The translations under genes were made by a program, and so were the position numbers. Under the pieces are notes generated by a model. The model was given only the letters and a program-made list of their open reading frames with translations, did no database searches and had not been told where the DNA came from. A stretch of DNA of 64,000 bases from Cristatella mucedo (taxonomy: Eukaryota; Bryozoa; Phylactolaemata; Cristatellidae): NCBI GenBank assembly GCA_009760855.2, contig WPIO01000034.1:2512001-2576000 (forward strand), in the 5' to 3' direction. How positions within the stretch are numbered: the stretch's first letter is position 1; the number at the start of each line of letters is the position of its first letter. Positions 35,095 through 46,929 of this stretch are shown piece by piece.

Positions 35095-35555
35095 AAAGCC
35101 TACCTATCAGAACTTTTCCTCAACCAGGCTTGCATCGTGCCACCCTCTTTTCTGAATCAAGTTGCTTAGCCATACCTCGTACGAAAGTCAAACCCTTAAA
35201 CCGTGCCTTTAGTTCGTGTGCTCCCAAAGCCCGGAACTCACTTCCGACTGACACCAAAATATTCCCCGACTTGATTACATTTAAAAAGAAGTGGAAAAAA
35301 ATCTGTTTCTGGTAGCATTTGATGGGCCCTTGTAATTTTTCTTTAATGTGTTTGTGCTTGCTGACACTGTACAAGCTGCCGATAACCACTTTACATGTTC
35401 ATGCTGCGCATTTAACCCTAACCATGTTTTGCTTGTTGACATTGAGCATGTTACCACTCAGCGTTTGATCATGCTTCCTTATGTAAAGTGCCCAGCAAGA
35501 AATTAAGTTCTCTGTGGAGTCGTACAAAGTATTATTATTATTTTTATTAAAAACC
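35095..35555 (+). mobile_element. L2-A LINE fragment with tail
   Basis: Coding remnants HRATLFSESSCLAIPRTKVK and NRAFSSCAPKARNSLP are followed by 3'UTR units and the tail 'aaagtgcccagcaagaaatt' ending in ATTATTATT. Confidence 0.75.
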
Positions 35556-35559
35556 TTTT

Positions 35560-36880
35560 GCTCATAAGATGCATTTAGGTAGAGAAGATCAAGTCGGCTA
35601 AGACCAGTGTGCACGTTCGTATTGGAATCCAGTGCAGTCGGCTGCAGCGACCCTGGCGGCGGCAGAGTGTGGTGTTTCCCCGGTCGCTTCAGTCGTTCGC
35701 TTGAGTGATTGCACGAGAATGTACACACGCAATAGCGGGAGATGCTATGGATACACTGGAACGACAGTATGCTATAACATGCAAACCAAGTTGGAGCTTG
35801 AAGCAGCCGAGTTCTGGTGAATTTTTGGTGGATTCAAGTGAATTGCGGTGAATTTCTCTAGTAGCCAGCTATTTTACAGCCAGCTTGTTTTTTTACCTTG
35901 CATTAGAACGCATTAGCACCACAATGTCGTGGTATTTGGCGGGTACATTATCACTACCGTGCACTATTGCAATATTCATTCTAATTTATAACTTTACTCT
36001 GCCCATTTTGGTCAATTTTTGTCTAAGTAGAGTGGACTGTGGCAATGACAACCGACATTAGCTGCATCCTTCCACCGGATGTGGAGTGACAGGGCTCGGA
36101 GTTTAGCCGTCCTCCACCTTCAGATAGGGAGCGGCTGGGCACGCGGCTTAGCTCAAGCATAGGCCTCACTGATTTTTAAAATATCCTCAGACGACTCTAA
36201 CTAAACGGATCTGTTACAAGCATCAGCCGCCTAAAGCCCTTAGGGCATCTTTGGCGAAAGGTTTTCATCCTCGCCTAGTGTGCTGCTGGCGTTCACGTGG
36301 TCAGCAAGCTCTATTCAACTTAAAGCTCCTCGACACACAAGAGTGTTCAAGCTTCTTGCACAGCCAATTGCAGCGCCTCTCACCAGTATCACTCGGTACT
36401 CTTACTTACGGTACTCTTACTCGGTACTTTCTTCATCACTTGCACGCGTTTCGCCATATTCGAACTTCAGCTCGTAAATTTCGTTACTGCTTTTTTGAGC
36501 GAATTCGAGTTTCTGGCAACCCTATATATAGAATTTATCAGGCCTCGATTGTGGTATAGTAAACTCAGCTCAACACCCACGGATTCCTTGAGGTTTAGTG
36601 GAATAGAGAAAACTCACAAATCAAAGGACTATCAGTAACAAACTTGAAGCCAATGTGATGAATCGACTGAATAATTCTCGAGCGCCTTCTATGCCTGGAA
36701 GTTCACTGTTACCGTGACAGATTGTAAAGCAGAGCTTCGCCTCGCAAGCCATTTAGTCCATCTGTAAAGCTGGTAAGCGTGCACAGACGCGCTAGAACGT
36801 TTCCGTCGAAAGACTAAAGAAGTGAAAAGTAACGTATCAGGACGAATTTATCGCCGGATGTCATTTTACAAAGCCACAAG
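35560..36880. other. No gene or repeat recognised
   Basis: Nothing supported. Gene B terminal exons could lie here but I did not find a convincing match to the DHRS1 C-terminal tail. Confidence 0.35.
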
Positions 36881-36885
36881 GGCGA

Positions 36886-37022
36886 GCTGGTTTGGTCTAG
36901 CGGTTAAGGTGCTCGCCCCGATCGAGGTCCGACCGAGGTCGTGGGCTCGAGCCCCGAGGCATATTTGAAGCGCCTGAATAGAGATTAGATTCTCTTGGGG
37001 CGCTATACAAATTAATTATATA
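36886..37022 (+). mobile_element. SINE-1, best-preserved copy
   Basis: The head 'tggtttggtctagcggttaa' has an A-box-like block and 'gtcgtgggctcgagccccga' a B-box-like block. The tail reads 'gcgcctgaatagagattaga' then 'tctcttggggcgctatacaa' and an AT-rich end. It abuts the L2-B copy that starts at about 37,030. Confidence 0.85.
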
Positions 37023-37029
37023 TATTTTA

Positions 37030-37870
37030 AGTAGGTATTACGCTGGAGTGCCATGTATAGCGAACTCAAAGCCTAAGCCACTTTCGGTTAAGATGTGGTA
37101 GCCAGCAGACTTTATCTCACGCAAATAGCTAAGTTCAAAGAGCATCGAAGGCAGGAAAGTATATGCCACAATCTGTAGTAGGAGAATAAATGTCATTGCA
37201 TAAGAATTGTGGAAGTGAGTTCCACAGTCTAGGACCTTCAGAACCAATGCTTCTGTCGCTAACAGTCTTTAAGCAAAGGAATGAAACAGTTAATTGATTG
37301 TCCGAACAGGACCCGAGGGCACGAAGAAGCTTACTTTGGTGCCAACCAGCACTGAGCAGCGAAGGACCGAGAGCGGATCCTTGCAGAACTCCACAGGTGA
37401 CTCGTATGCTGAATGAGATGACAAACCACGTGACACAGATCGAGCTTGATCGGACGAGTATGACTTCAACCAAGCCATTGCCCCGTTACCAGACCTTTCA
37501 CGGTTCTCAATCGCTCAGGTAGGATATCGGGATCAGTCTTTTCAAACGCAGCCGATAAATTGAGCAGGACCAGGGCAGTAACACTACCATTATCATTGCT
37601 GGATATCGTCGGTCAACACGGAAGAGATCAGTTTAAGTAAACAAGGCGTAGCTTGAACCCCAAATGAATTTTGTCTGACGATTCATGTTTCTCAGTGCGT
37701 TCTACAAGCTGCTTAGCGAAAATCCTTTCAATAATCTTTGGCAAAAAATGAAGAAAGAAAACTAGGTGTTAGCTTGCTAGGACCTCTGAATCCAATCTAG
37801 TCTTTTGTAAGCATCGGTCTAACGATGGCCGAATTGAAAGACATTGAAACAACCCCATTATATCCAGAGA
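37030..37870 (-). mobile_element. L2-B LINE, RT domain to tail, internally deleted
   Basis: Going leftwards on the minus strand: AIVRPMLTKD (about 37,830), KIIERIFAKQLVE (about 37,730), LVLLNLSAAFEKTDPDIL (about 37,570), AMAWLKSYSSDQARSVS (about 37,475) and GVLQGSALGPSLL (about 37,390). The frame then jumps directly to the C-terminal RSIGSEGPRLWNSL, so the YADD region is missing. Frames are broken. Confidence 0.75.
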
Positions 37871-37924
37871 AGTATTAAAAATCTTACTTGTGGCTGGACT
37901 ACGTTTTTGTGTATATAACTTATA

Positions 37925-38072
37925 AAATATAATTTATTTCTATTGCGCTCTCAAGAGAGCTTAATCTCTATTCAGGCGCTTCACATATGCCTCGAAGCTC
38001 GAGCCCACGACCTCAGCCAGACCTTGGTCGGGCGAGCACATTAACCGCTGGATCAAACTAGTTGTGTACCAC
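37925..38072 (-). mobile_element. SINE-1 copy
   Basis: Complete in reverse: the tail 'ttgcgctctcaagagagctt' is at the left, B-box 'gctcgagcccacgacctcag' in the middle, and the head 'gagcacattaaccgctggat' at the right. Confidence 0.8.
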
Positions 38073-38880
38073 TGAGGACCACACAGGGGATCATATCGGG
38101 TCTTCGAAAGCTCTTTTTACAAGATTCAATTAAGGTGGAAACTTTGCACATTGAAACCTCGGAATATTTCTTAGGAGATGTCACAGAATACGACTCAGCA
38201 CTCGCTTTAAGCAAAGCTGGATTCATGGAGGCCCGAATGTGCAATTCTTTTAACGACGGTGGCAGATAACTTATCTAGCGAGCAGTTTCCGCGTATTGAG
38301 ACCGCTCACAGTTTTCAAGCAAATAATTGACTATATTTATAAATCTGCTTTGGGTCTGACTGGCAGGACTTCAGTTTTCGAGTGAAAAATACAAGCCCTT
38401 TCTTTTCTGAGCTTCCGGGTGTGGACACAGAGGAAAGTCTTTGAAACTGGCTACAACTTAAGGATTAGAGGAATGTCTTTGAAACTGGCTAGAACCTTAA
38501 AGCAGCGCTCAAGCATGAGCTTTACACGGCGCATATTTTGAAGTTGTCAGTAAATAGAAACGAATCTCTACGACTCTTTTCATGGACAGGGAAGCATAGC
38601 AGATTACCCAGAAAAGCAAATCGTAAGAAAAGGTGTGAGGAGCACGTGTTTGGAATAGGAAAAAAGAACCAAACGTCGCGAAGTGCATTGCGTACCTCAC
38701 TCAGTCCTCACGAGGCATCAGGACACACTATTGAACACATACAATTCGTCCTAGACATACAGGGTGTACTTACTACGCACTTTACCATTGAATATTAAAC
38801 AATAGTTTGAGCAGCTTATTCTTATTGTGTGCTAACATGAACACTTTTCCATCACTCAGCTGATTACATAGAAAGCTCAC

Positions 38881-38961
38881 CGTTGAGGTCCCTGAAGCCA
38901 TATTCTGAGGACAGCTCTGCCACAATGTGGACACGGCCTGTTTTCTTCATGATTTTTGGGT
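38881..38961 (-). CDS. DHRS1-like gene B, exon near C terminus
   Basis: This 81-nt exon has acceptor CTTGTAG and donor GTGAGC, same length and phase as gene A's 2,277-2,357. It encodes (D)PKIMKKTGRVHIVAELS then SEYGFRDLN(G). It joins the exon at 42,870-42,954 through a split Asp codon. Differences from gene A are many but preserve the frame and the GF(R/K)D core, which argues that both copies were kept under selection. The next exon downstream was not found. Confidence 0.87.
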
Positions 38962-39030
38962 CTACAAGTTAATGAAGACCGTCACAATGTGGCATACAAT
39001 AAATTTAGCACCGTGCTAAAAAACAAAGAA

Positions 39031-39139
<109 letters not shown>

Positions 39140-40030
39140 TGCACTCTGTGACCAGATTGATAGCCACCGTAATTGAAACGCGAGAGAATTAGAGGCAATG
39201 GTGAAGAAAAACGGAACGAGAATATTCAGCAGACCAAGCAAAGTAAGCCTACAAGAAATTGCGGTGGTGCTATTCTCCCCACTTTTAAAACTAGACTATT
39301 GCTTTAAAATTCAATTCTTCTAATATTTGGGATCATTCTTATTTACCTGCGAGATTAACGCTAGCTTGACTGCGTGACTAAACTATTGTGTGGAGCAATT
39401 CACTGGAAAGGACTTGGCGTGCCGATTCCGACTATTGGCGAAGCATTTTTCGAAGTGCCATTCCTGCTGCCGTCCTGCGTCCACACCTCGGGCCGCCTCA
39501 GTTTGACGTACGTCTCTCCGAAGATCAGCATCTCTCCAACGTAAGTTCCCAAACTCCCACGAATCAATGACAGATCCTGTAGACTATGTGCCTTTCTTTT
39601 AAATTGTTTTGATTAAGCTAAATGCTTTCGACGAAAACATATAATGAACAATTGCACTCACTGGCTGATATTTAGTGAAATGAAACTTTCCTCCGCGAAA
39701 GACACGTGCAGCCCTTAAATGGCAAAAGACTATTTACAATGCTGATCTTTCTGTTCAAGTTCGTCGCTCTATTATTATTTGGCAGCCTCATCAGAACACA
39801 TTGCAATGTAACCAGCGAGTCCATTTTCTATCATTCTCCGAGTATCTGTTGGGTAATAGAGGGCTAAATTTTGCAACACACTGAATTCAGTGAATCTAGA
39901 AATTCATTTTATTTCTATTTCAAAAGAGCAGCTAAATCTGTGTTAGTTTTTGTTGTAATATCTAGCTCTGTAGTCATATGCGTTAAATTGGGTCTACGTA
40001 TATTGTGACAGGCCAGAAAAAACTGTCTTC
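39140..40030. other. No gene or repeat recognised
   Basis: Gene B intron. No supported feature. Confidence 0.4.
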
Positions 40031-40034
40031 TTGT

Positions 40035-40600
40035 ACCTCCGTCTGCAGCTCCACAAAGCCACAAAGACTATGCGGATGTTACGCAGGAGAGTTTTGTAAA
40101 GTGCACTCACAGCCAAAATGGTTTTCGGTAGGCATTCGGTAGCCAACGGACTTCATCTCACGCAACAAAGAGAAGTGGGAAGCATAGCAGAGTCAGGAGA
40201 GCAGTTGAGGTAGTGAGTAGCATGGAAGTAGCAGCTCAGGACCGCTGGAAAAGATATGCCATAGTCGGCAGCAGGAGAGTAGTTGTCGTTGCGTAAGAAT
40301 CGTGAAAGAGAGTTCTGCAGTCTAGGACCAGCAAAGCTAAAGCTTCTGCCGCCAACGGTTTTTAAGCGGAGGAATGGAGCAGCTACTTTATCGCCCGTAC
40401 AGGATCTTAGGGCACGAGGAAGCTGAAAATGGTGCAGCCGTTCAGCTAGGTATGGAGGAGCCAAGCCGTGAAGGGCCTTGTTGGTCAGCATAAGAACTTT
40501 GCTTTGTATCCGCCGATCAACTGGCAGTAACCATAGCTCCTTTAGTAAAGGAGATGTAGCGTGCGCCTGCGGCTTCTGCTGTTGTAATAAACGAAGCAAA
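40035..40600 (-). mobile_element. L2-B LINE fragment
   Basis: A 148-codon open frame on the minus strand carries ELWLLPVDRRIQSKVLMLTN and KALHGLAPPYLAERLHHF, typical of L2 RT C termini, then the L2-B tail. A further L2-B piece at about 40,835-40,880 ('gtggtcaaacctctgggatt') shows the copy is split by about 235 bp of unrelated sequence. Confidence 0.8.
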
Positions 40601-40899
40601 TTGACGCTAACGTAAATGCCTCACCTGTGACCAATAGTTAAGCTATTGACGAAGCGCAGGGTCAGGCCACTAATGCGTGTTATATTTCGTGCCGCCAGCT
40701 GCGATTGATCGATCTCTCATATATTTTCCCGTTAAGAGGAATAACGGAGAGTCTCGTTTACCGTGCACGTGCGCCCGCTGTATCTCCGTGAGACTCCCAC
40801 AAGAACAGCCTCCGCCGGAGTCACTGTCACACAACAGAGACACGTGGTCAAACCTCTGGGATTTACAAACTAGCCTCGCAGCCATATTCATAGCCATCT

Positions 40900-42860
40900 G
40901 CAGTGGCCAAGTTGCTTTTTCGGTCGCCTAGATAAAAAGGGAATTCTAATAGTGTAGCCGAGACAGAACTAAGAAGCTAGTTCATTTCTGTTTTCTATAG
41001 AGAAAATCTCAACCATTTCAAGTAAAAGAGCAGGCTTGCACTGTGCAGGATGAATTGACGAGACAGACATACGTATACGTATCTAAGTTGCAACATGTGG
41101 GAAAATACTAGCAGCGATTAAGAATTTTCCAGAATTTTTGGCTTATAAGCACTGCACATGGACGCAATGGAAGGTGGACTTTGCAGGGAAATTGACCATT
41201 TAGCAAAATATTTCAAGCTACAATTCTGTCATCTTTTGTCTCATTAAATCTATAAGATATATATCGATCCATGGTCTACACTAGACCATCAGCAGAAGAT
41301 TTTTAATGTGCATGGGAATAGTTAAAGTCTCTCAGATTGCAACTTTAAAAAGCACTCAGCTAACTAAAACGATATGCGATCAAAATCTGAGAAGCTGCGA
41401 GAAAAATTACAGAATGCGTTTTTCTTGGAAGCTGTGCGAAATTATGCGAACATGAGGTTGTTTGGAAGGCTATTTAAATCATACAGATGAGAAAGGTATT
41501 TATTAATTGCTGCCTCATAGAATGCCGTCAGTTAGAATAGATCAACAAAGAATGGGAGTAATAGGCAATGAAATGATCGCTTAGCCTTTTTATTGTGCGT
41601 TAGTACATAATTGTAAGTTGGAGTCTTTGCGTTTATGAAAATTAACGGTGTTTCTGTGTTTATACATGTGTAAATTCCAGCCATTTCATATAGCATCTAT
41701 TATTTCCTGAAATGATGATCAATATTTTTTAGCAGAAGTTCTTCCCGGGCACCATAAATCGTCCATAAATGTACTGCGTGAAAAATTCTTATAGCAGAAT
41801 TTGACAGGGCAATAGTACTTTTACATATGAGGGGAATCGTGTGATGTTGTAGGACCGATAGATACTCTACTTTTTGAAGGCAGCTTTAGAGAGTCATTGA
41901 GAAGAACTTGTAGCAGCATTCAGACGACAGTATAGCAAAGTCAAATAAAGTATTCGGCCCTGTTCTGTGACAGAATAACTCGCCAAAAGCTTAGAGTTTA
42001 AGTTGAAACTCTTGTAGTGATCGACACCGCTCGACACGTACCAGATACTGTGCGTTGGATAAGACCCGACGACGAAGCAGAGGAATTGCATTTTGTTCTT
42101 CTGCACAATAATTGGTCTGTCTATCGCTGCAGGCAGCTCACTAAACTAATCTAAAAGTTTAATCAGTCACCGTCAAAGAAGAATATAGGATAATGTCGTT
42201 CCAGCGTCAGCTAGCGCTGGAATCTTTCTGGACTATGTTTACTAATTTTCGAGACACACGACGTTAAGTGAATAAAAAAGACTAACGAGGTCAAGAATGA
42301 GGTCTTCTGTATTTTTATCTTGAAAAAGCTATGAGCACGCAAATACAAGTCGCTCAAATATTTGATAACGAGACTACTTGTTGATGCAACATTGTGGATC
42401 GTAAGTAGATAAAACTTACTTTAAGGATCTGATATATAAAAAATTGATTCTCGTTTCACTCGATCATTACTAAAGCGGCAAATTGGTCTACTAGCTCGTT
42501 GTCACCGGGCACAAACATTCCTGTATCTAACACCTGCACATCAGTGTAGCAGTCATCCTCATTGCAGCTGCACGACCCTCATTATAATTCGCGAGGCATA
42601 GATACCGCCGACTTAACTGCATCGAGTGCTTACTTTCGTCTGAAGATAATATGGGATGCAGAATAGAGGCTATATCGGGATAATAATACATGCTTTTCTT
42701 GTGCAGCAGGCTAGAGTTCTGCTGCACAATAATTGCGTTATCGCTCCAAAATTACCTTGCGTTTTAAAGGAGTGAAAGAAAATGCTATCACAGATCTTCC
42801 AAACGACTGCGGTCATCAATACACTGAGTAATCTGTAGTTTCGCAATGCAGAAAACTAAT
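40900..42860. other. No gene or repeat recognised
   Basis: Gene B intron, AT-rich, without any repeat family seen elsewhere in the window. Confidence 0.4.
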
Positions 42861-42869
42861 TTGCCATAC

Positions 42870-42954
42870 CTTGCATAAGGTGAGCAATTGCCATACCAGT
42901 AAACTCTGGAGATTCTTTAGCCGTGAAGAAACTCCTTGTTGTTTTTTCGGCGAT
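42870..42954 (-). CDS. DHRS1-like gene B, internal exon
   Basis: This exon of 85 nt lies after acceptor ATTTAG, phase 0, ending one base into a codon before donor GTATGG. It encodes IAEKTTRSFFTAKESPEFTG then MAIAHLMQ. Gene A's 82-nt exon reads MDEKTASIFADAETTEFSG..., so B has one extra codon at the start and an ETTEFSG to ESPEFTG change. The alternative acceptor giving 82 nt lacks an AG. Confidence 0.82.
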
Positions 42955-43104
42955 CTAAATGCAAAAACACAAAATACAACTACTGTAAATGACAATCAAA
43001 TAAAGTCCATTACATGGCTTAACGTGATGCAGATTTCGTACAGCAATGACTCTATCGTTATGAAAAAGTCGCTGAGCTATTGGCAAGTCTATTTAGCAGG
43101 ATAA

Positions 43105-44050
43105 TTTAAATGACGATAATATTAATATTAATACATTCGATATAGTACCCTCAGAGAACTCAATATCTTTCTAGGCACATTACATTTGCTGCAAAGGAAG
43201 CACGATCGAATGGTTAGTGGTAGCATGCCCAATTAACAGCTAGAATAACATGGTTAGGGGTAACATGCACAGGGTCAGCATGCAAGTATGGTTAGTGGTA
43301 GCATGCACAGTGTCAGCATGCATAAGCACATAAAGGTCGCATCACAGGGACCCACTAAATATTGTGATAAAAAGATGCGTTAACAGTTTCTTTTTAAATG
43401 TGGACTAGTCAGGAGGTGCCGTGACTTAAGTCGGGAGTGAGTTTCAAGATTTAGTAGCATACGAACTAAAGGCACGGTCTCCAAAGGATTTGGGCTTTGT
43501 GCGAGGTATAGGTAAACAATTACATTGAGAAAATTCGGTGGTACGATGCTTAGCTTGGTTGGGGAGTAGATCTGATAGGTAGGCTGGAGCCAAAGAATGA
43601 AGGGACCCAAAGGTGAGTGACAAATCCTTGAAGTCGATGCGTTGCTTGACTGGTAGCCAGTATAGGTCGGCGAGAAGTGGTGTGATTTGGCAACTGCGAC
43701 ATTCACGACAGACAACTTTAGCTGCAGAGTTTTGCACCAGCTGTAAGCGCCTGATTGCATAGGTCAGTAGACCGGCAAGTAGTGAGTTACAAAAGTTAAG
43801 ACGGGATGTCACAAATGCATGAACCAGTTTAGATGTGGCATTCCTGCCTAAACAAGACCGAATTTTAGCAATTTTATATAGCTGAAAGTATGCAGACTTG
43901 ACTGTGGAGCTGATGCGGTCGTCTAATAAAAGGTCACTTTGGAACATGACACCTAGATTCCGTGCAGATTCAACAGGACATATGCTGGCAGAGCCAATTT
44001 TGAGCGTTAACCTCTCTAATTTTTGAAGCACATTTAGCACGATCAAGTGG
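43105..44050 (-). mobile_element. L2-A LINE, 3' 950 bp
   Basis: The minus frame 43,444-44,046 is open for 200 codons: LERLTLKIGSASICPVESAR, NLGVMFQSDLLLDDRI, LVHAFVTSRLNFCNSLLAGL, RRLQLVQNSAAKVV and LYWLPVKQRIDFKDL. These are L2-clade RT C-terminal blocks. The 3' end at about 43,115 has the hairpin tail. It is more diverged than the 56,753 copy. Confidence 0.88.
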
Positions 44051-44059
44051 CAGAAGCAA

Positions 44060-44890
44060 TCTATAGAAGTTGGTCATTGGAGGAGCTCTTAATGACAGGA
44101 GTTATGACACTCGAAGTAACATCAAAATGGCTGATAAGTCTGATAGTTTACGCCCTGATGGATAGTACCACTACTAACTACTAGTGTTCATAAACACCAA
44201 AGGCAGCAATATTAAACTAGCCACCTTCAGACAATTGGTGTCCAATAATTAAACTGAAAGTCCAAATTCGGCTGTAGGCAGACAAGACTGAGAAGTCGAT
44301 AGGCGAGTGACATTTATTTCAAAATTTGACGTACTTTAGTACAGAATTAAAGGTCAGCCGACCCATTTAGAGGCCTCGTCGGTTATGCAAAAATCTCTTC
44401 AGTAAGTGGAATGCAGCTTGTTTATTCCAATACTACCCCAATCAGGGTCATCTAACGCACAGCGTTTGTCTAGTTAAATGCAAGGATTATACGTAGTTAT
44501 TGTTTCGCAGCCAACGTAAGTACAACACCCTCTAGTTTTTTGCAGCTCTGCCTCAGCGTCCATTTCGCTACCCTTGCTTGCACCCGGCGTAGTAATGCCC
44601 TTCTTAAGACTCTCAACTCTTCGGTAATACGATGATAGTACGACACCATCGGACGATCTTACGTGCCATTTGCAACCCGAAAGCGATATTAGCGTCAAAT
44701 TAGCCGCAGGTCTGGGCGCCTTCTTTTCAATGTGGCGACTGCGGCGGCGGTCTGCGAGGCTCCGACGCAGGGCCAAGCATTCGTCAGCCACCGACCTCGG
44801 TCGAGCATTCACCTCAGCCGCCTATCGATCGAGATCTTCTCGTAAACGCTCGATGGATTCTGATCGAATCAGAAGCACCAAGAGGAATTC
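44060..44890. other. No gene recognised
   Basis: Gene B intron. A minus frame at 44,474-44,812 is open (112 codons) with no recognised motif. It sits next to the Tc1/mariner fragment and could be part of that element. Confidence 0.35.
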
Positions 44891-44899
44891 GTAAGCAAG

Positions 44900-45215
44900 T
44901 TGATTTGCTCGAGTTGCTGTTGGTCAAAAAAGCTGGATTTCAACGGTCAAATGCTTTACTTTGGGGAGTCGTTACATTTGGCAGCAGGACAACGACGCCA
45001 GGCACAAAGCCGGGCATGTAAAGCACTTTCCGACGAATCCTTGTACGGTGCTGACGCAGCGGCCCATCCGCTCATCCCATTTGAATCCCATAGAACGACT
45101 GCAGAGCGATGTCGACGGGCGGCTGAGGCGGGTTCGGCCTAAACCACTAGCCGACCTTTTCAGAAAAACTCAGGCTCTTCAGAATTTGCTTCCGCCGAAG
45201 AGAAAACGTTGAAGC
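44900..45215 (+). pseudogene. Tc1/mariner-type transposase C-terminal fragment
   Basis: In one frame: WQQDNDARHKAGHVKHF, then VLTQRPIRSSHLNPIERLQS and DVDGRLRR. This matches the last part of the Tc1 DDE domain (FQQDNDPKHT...W..SPDLNPIE..W). The D of SPDLNPIE has become H, and the N-terminal two thirds are missing or unreadable, so it is a dead remnant. Confidence 0.75.
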
Positions 45216-45239
45216 TTGTGGTCTTTATTTCAGGCCGGA

Positions 45240-46278
45240 CAAGGTAGGTCTTAAAGAACTGCATTCGCGTGTCATCACACTAAACGCATAGATACCGATG
45301 GCTTAAGTGATTGCTTTTGGGCTATCAATAAATATTTTCATCTGCTTCACATAACTTTAGTTTGCCATGGATCGTAGATGAGGCTGTTACTACCTGCGTG
45401 AATTTACAATCACAGCACCCGGGGATGCTGACTACTTACGGAAATGCAGGCGATTGGGAAAGCATCCACGACATCAAGGCCAAGGTCAACAATCGCACGG
45501 TCAGCTCCACTTAATTCATTTTATTTGGACGCTGGCACTTTAGAATACTAAATCGTAACCCTTCCACTAAGACGACCCGACACGTTTCACTTACGCAAAT
45601 ACTGTTGGGGTTATTGTTAATCAGACGTCACCAATGAGGAAACCTTTTACATGATCGCATGCGGCTTAGAACTGTTTATCACTACTGACTCTTAGCCGTT
45701 CATGACAAGCAAAGTGTGCTTTGAAGGTCATGCTGAATTCTCTAAACCGAAGTGCAAAAGCATGTAGTCATTACTCTGTTTTCTAACCTCCACTAAAACC
45801 AGTTGACAGCACGATATAGGCAATAGAGAGCTACGGTGTCAGGACGATTAATCCCCTGACTGTTCATGACTACACTGGAAAATTTTGAAATAAATACCTT
45901 CAATTAGAGTTTAGGGTTCCTTGTCAGCATGAACAGTCAGTGGATGAATCGTCTGTTCATGAATTGTCCTAGAACGAGAGCTACCGTCTGTGAAGGGATG
46001 TTCAACGCAGGTAATACGGTCGTTCCTTGCTAAGCTGTCACAGCTGAAGCATACATGTTGTTTTTTATTAAAACGCCACCACTTCTGCTGCTGTATCTTT
46101 CGTCTTCCAATTATTGGTACGGTCATGCAGCACTAGAGCGCCTTAAGGTCGTGATTGTATGCAGTACGTTCACCTCAATTGTTGAAGAAGGAAATAAACT
46201 CGTGCATCCCGAAAATACCGGCATCGGGATGCAGCCTTACAGTAGCGCGTTTGAATACTGGCTTAATATGGTTTTGCA
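45240..46278. other. No gene recognised
   Basis: Gene B intron. A minus frame at 45,911-46,126 has a C-x2-C pattern but too little to name. Confidence 0.35.
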
Positions 46279-46281
46279 TTA

Positions 46282-46920
46282 CAGTCGTCCGTCGCCGCCA
46301 CTTCAAGCTTCGAATTTCGCGGCTTCACTCAATCATGGTTTTTCAAATATCTTCATTAAAAAGTTGATCAAGATGGTGAAAGTGATACAGTGTGAGCTCG
46401 GTTGTCCGAGTCAATTACACACCCCTGTATCACAATTGCAATTAAAATTGCTGTACGTACGGAATGGGATGTTGGTCTATGTATTCGAGCACCCCCAAAA
46501 TTCTTCAACGTCAGATGCAGCCTCATTGACAGCAGTAACCTTGCTCTTCTTTGTCGTGCAGTACCCCTCTTCATTATCGTCGAGCAAATTGCACCATTTT
46601 CATAAGTTAGTGGTTCTGTGTAAAAATTGCGTGTGTGTAATTAAATGTACACTAATAATAATATGATATTTGTAAGGCCTAATCCGCCCTTCCTTTGCCT
46701 AATAAATTGGGTAATACGGATGTGGTGGTGACTAAAATTGTGTTATTTCATGTCCAGAGGGCTTTAATAATGTTTAAATTGAATTAGAGGGTCGTGAACA
46801 GTTTTTTATGCTCTAGTTACGAAAATATTCGATTTATAAATAAAGAACCGTACTTCGCGGAAATTGACCAATCGCGGCAGAATCTGGAACCGATTAACCG
46901 AGATAAGCGATGGATGACTG
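46282..46920 (-). mobile_element. Tigger-type MITE, 639 bp
   Basis: It is flanked by TA at 46,280-46,281 and 46,921-46,922. The ends are CAGTCGTCCGTCG at the left and the reverse complement of CAGTCATCCATCGCTTATCT at the right. The body is collinear, in reverse, with 60,025-60,664: 'cggttaatcggttcc', 'tttccgcgaagtacg.ttctt' and 'ttcattaaaaagttgatc' occur in both. It has no transposase. The termini resemble the 'CCTCGTTTTATTGCG' type of Tigger elements. Confidence 0.8.
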
Positions 46921-46929
46921 TACAATGAT

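Noticed and set aside
36886-36965. tRNA gene candidate with A and B boxes
   Set aside because: Repeated at least seven times with an L2-like tail, so it is SINE-1.
45911-46126. Possible piggyBac-type C-terminal zinc finger (HVCFSCDS...ITCVEHPF)
   Set aside because: Too few cysteines in register and no other piggyBac sequence nearby.
46055-46666. 203-codon plus-strand frame
   Set aside because: It crosses the left end of a Tigger-type MITE, has no recognised motif and no conserved counterpart in the other MITE copy's frame.
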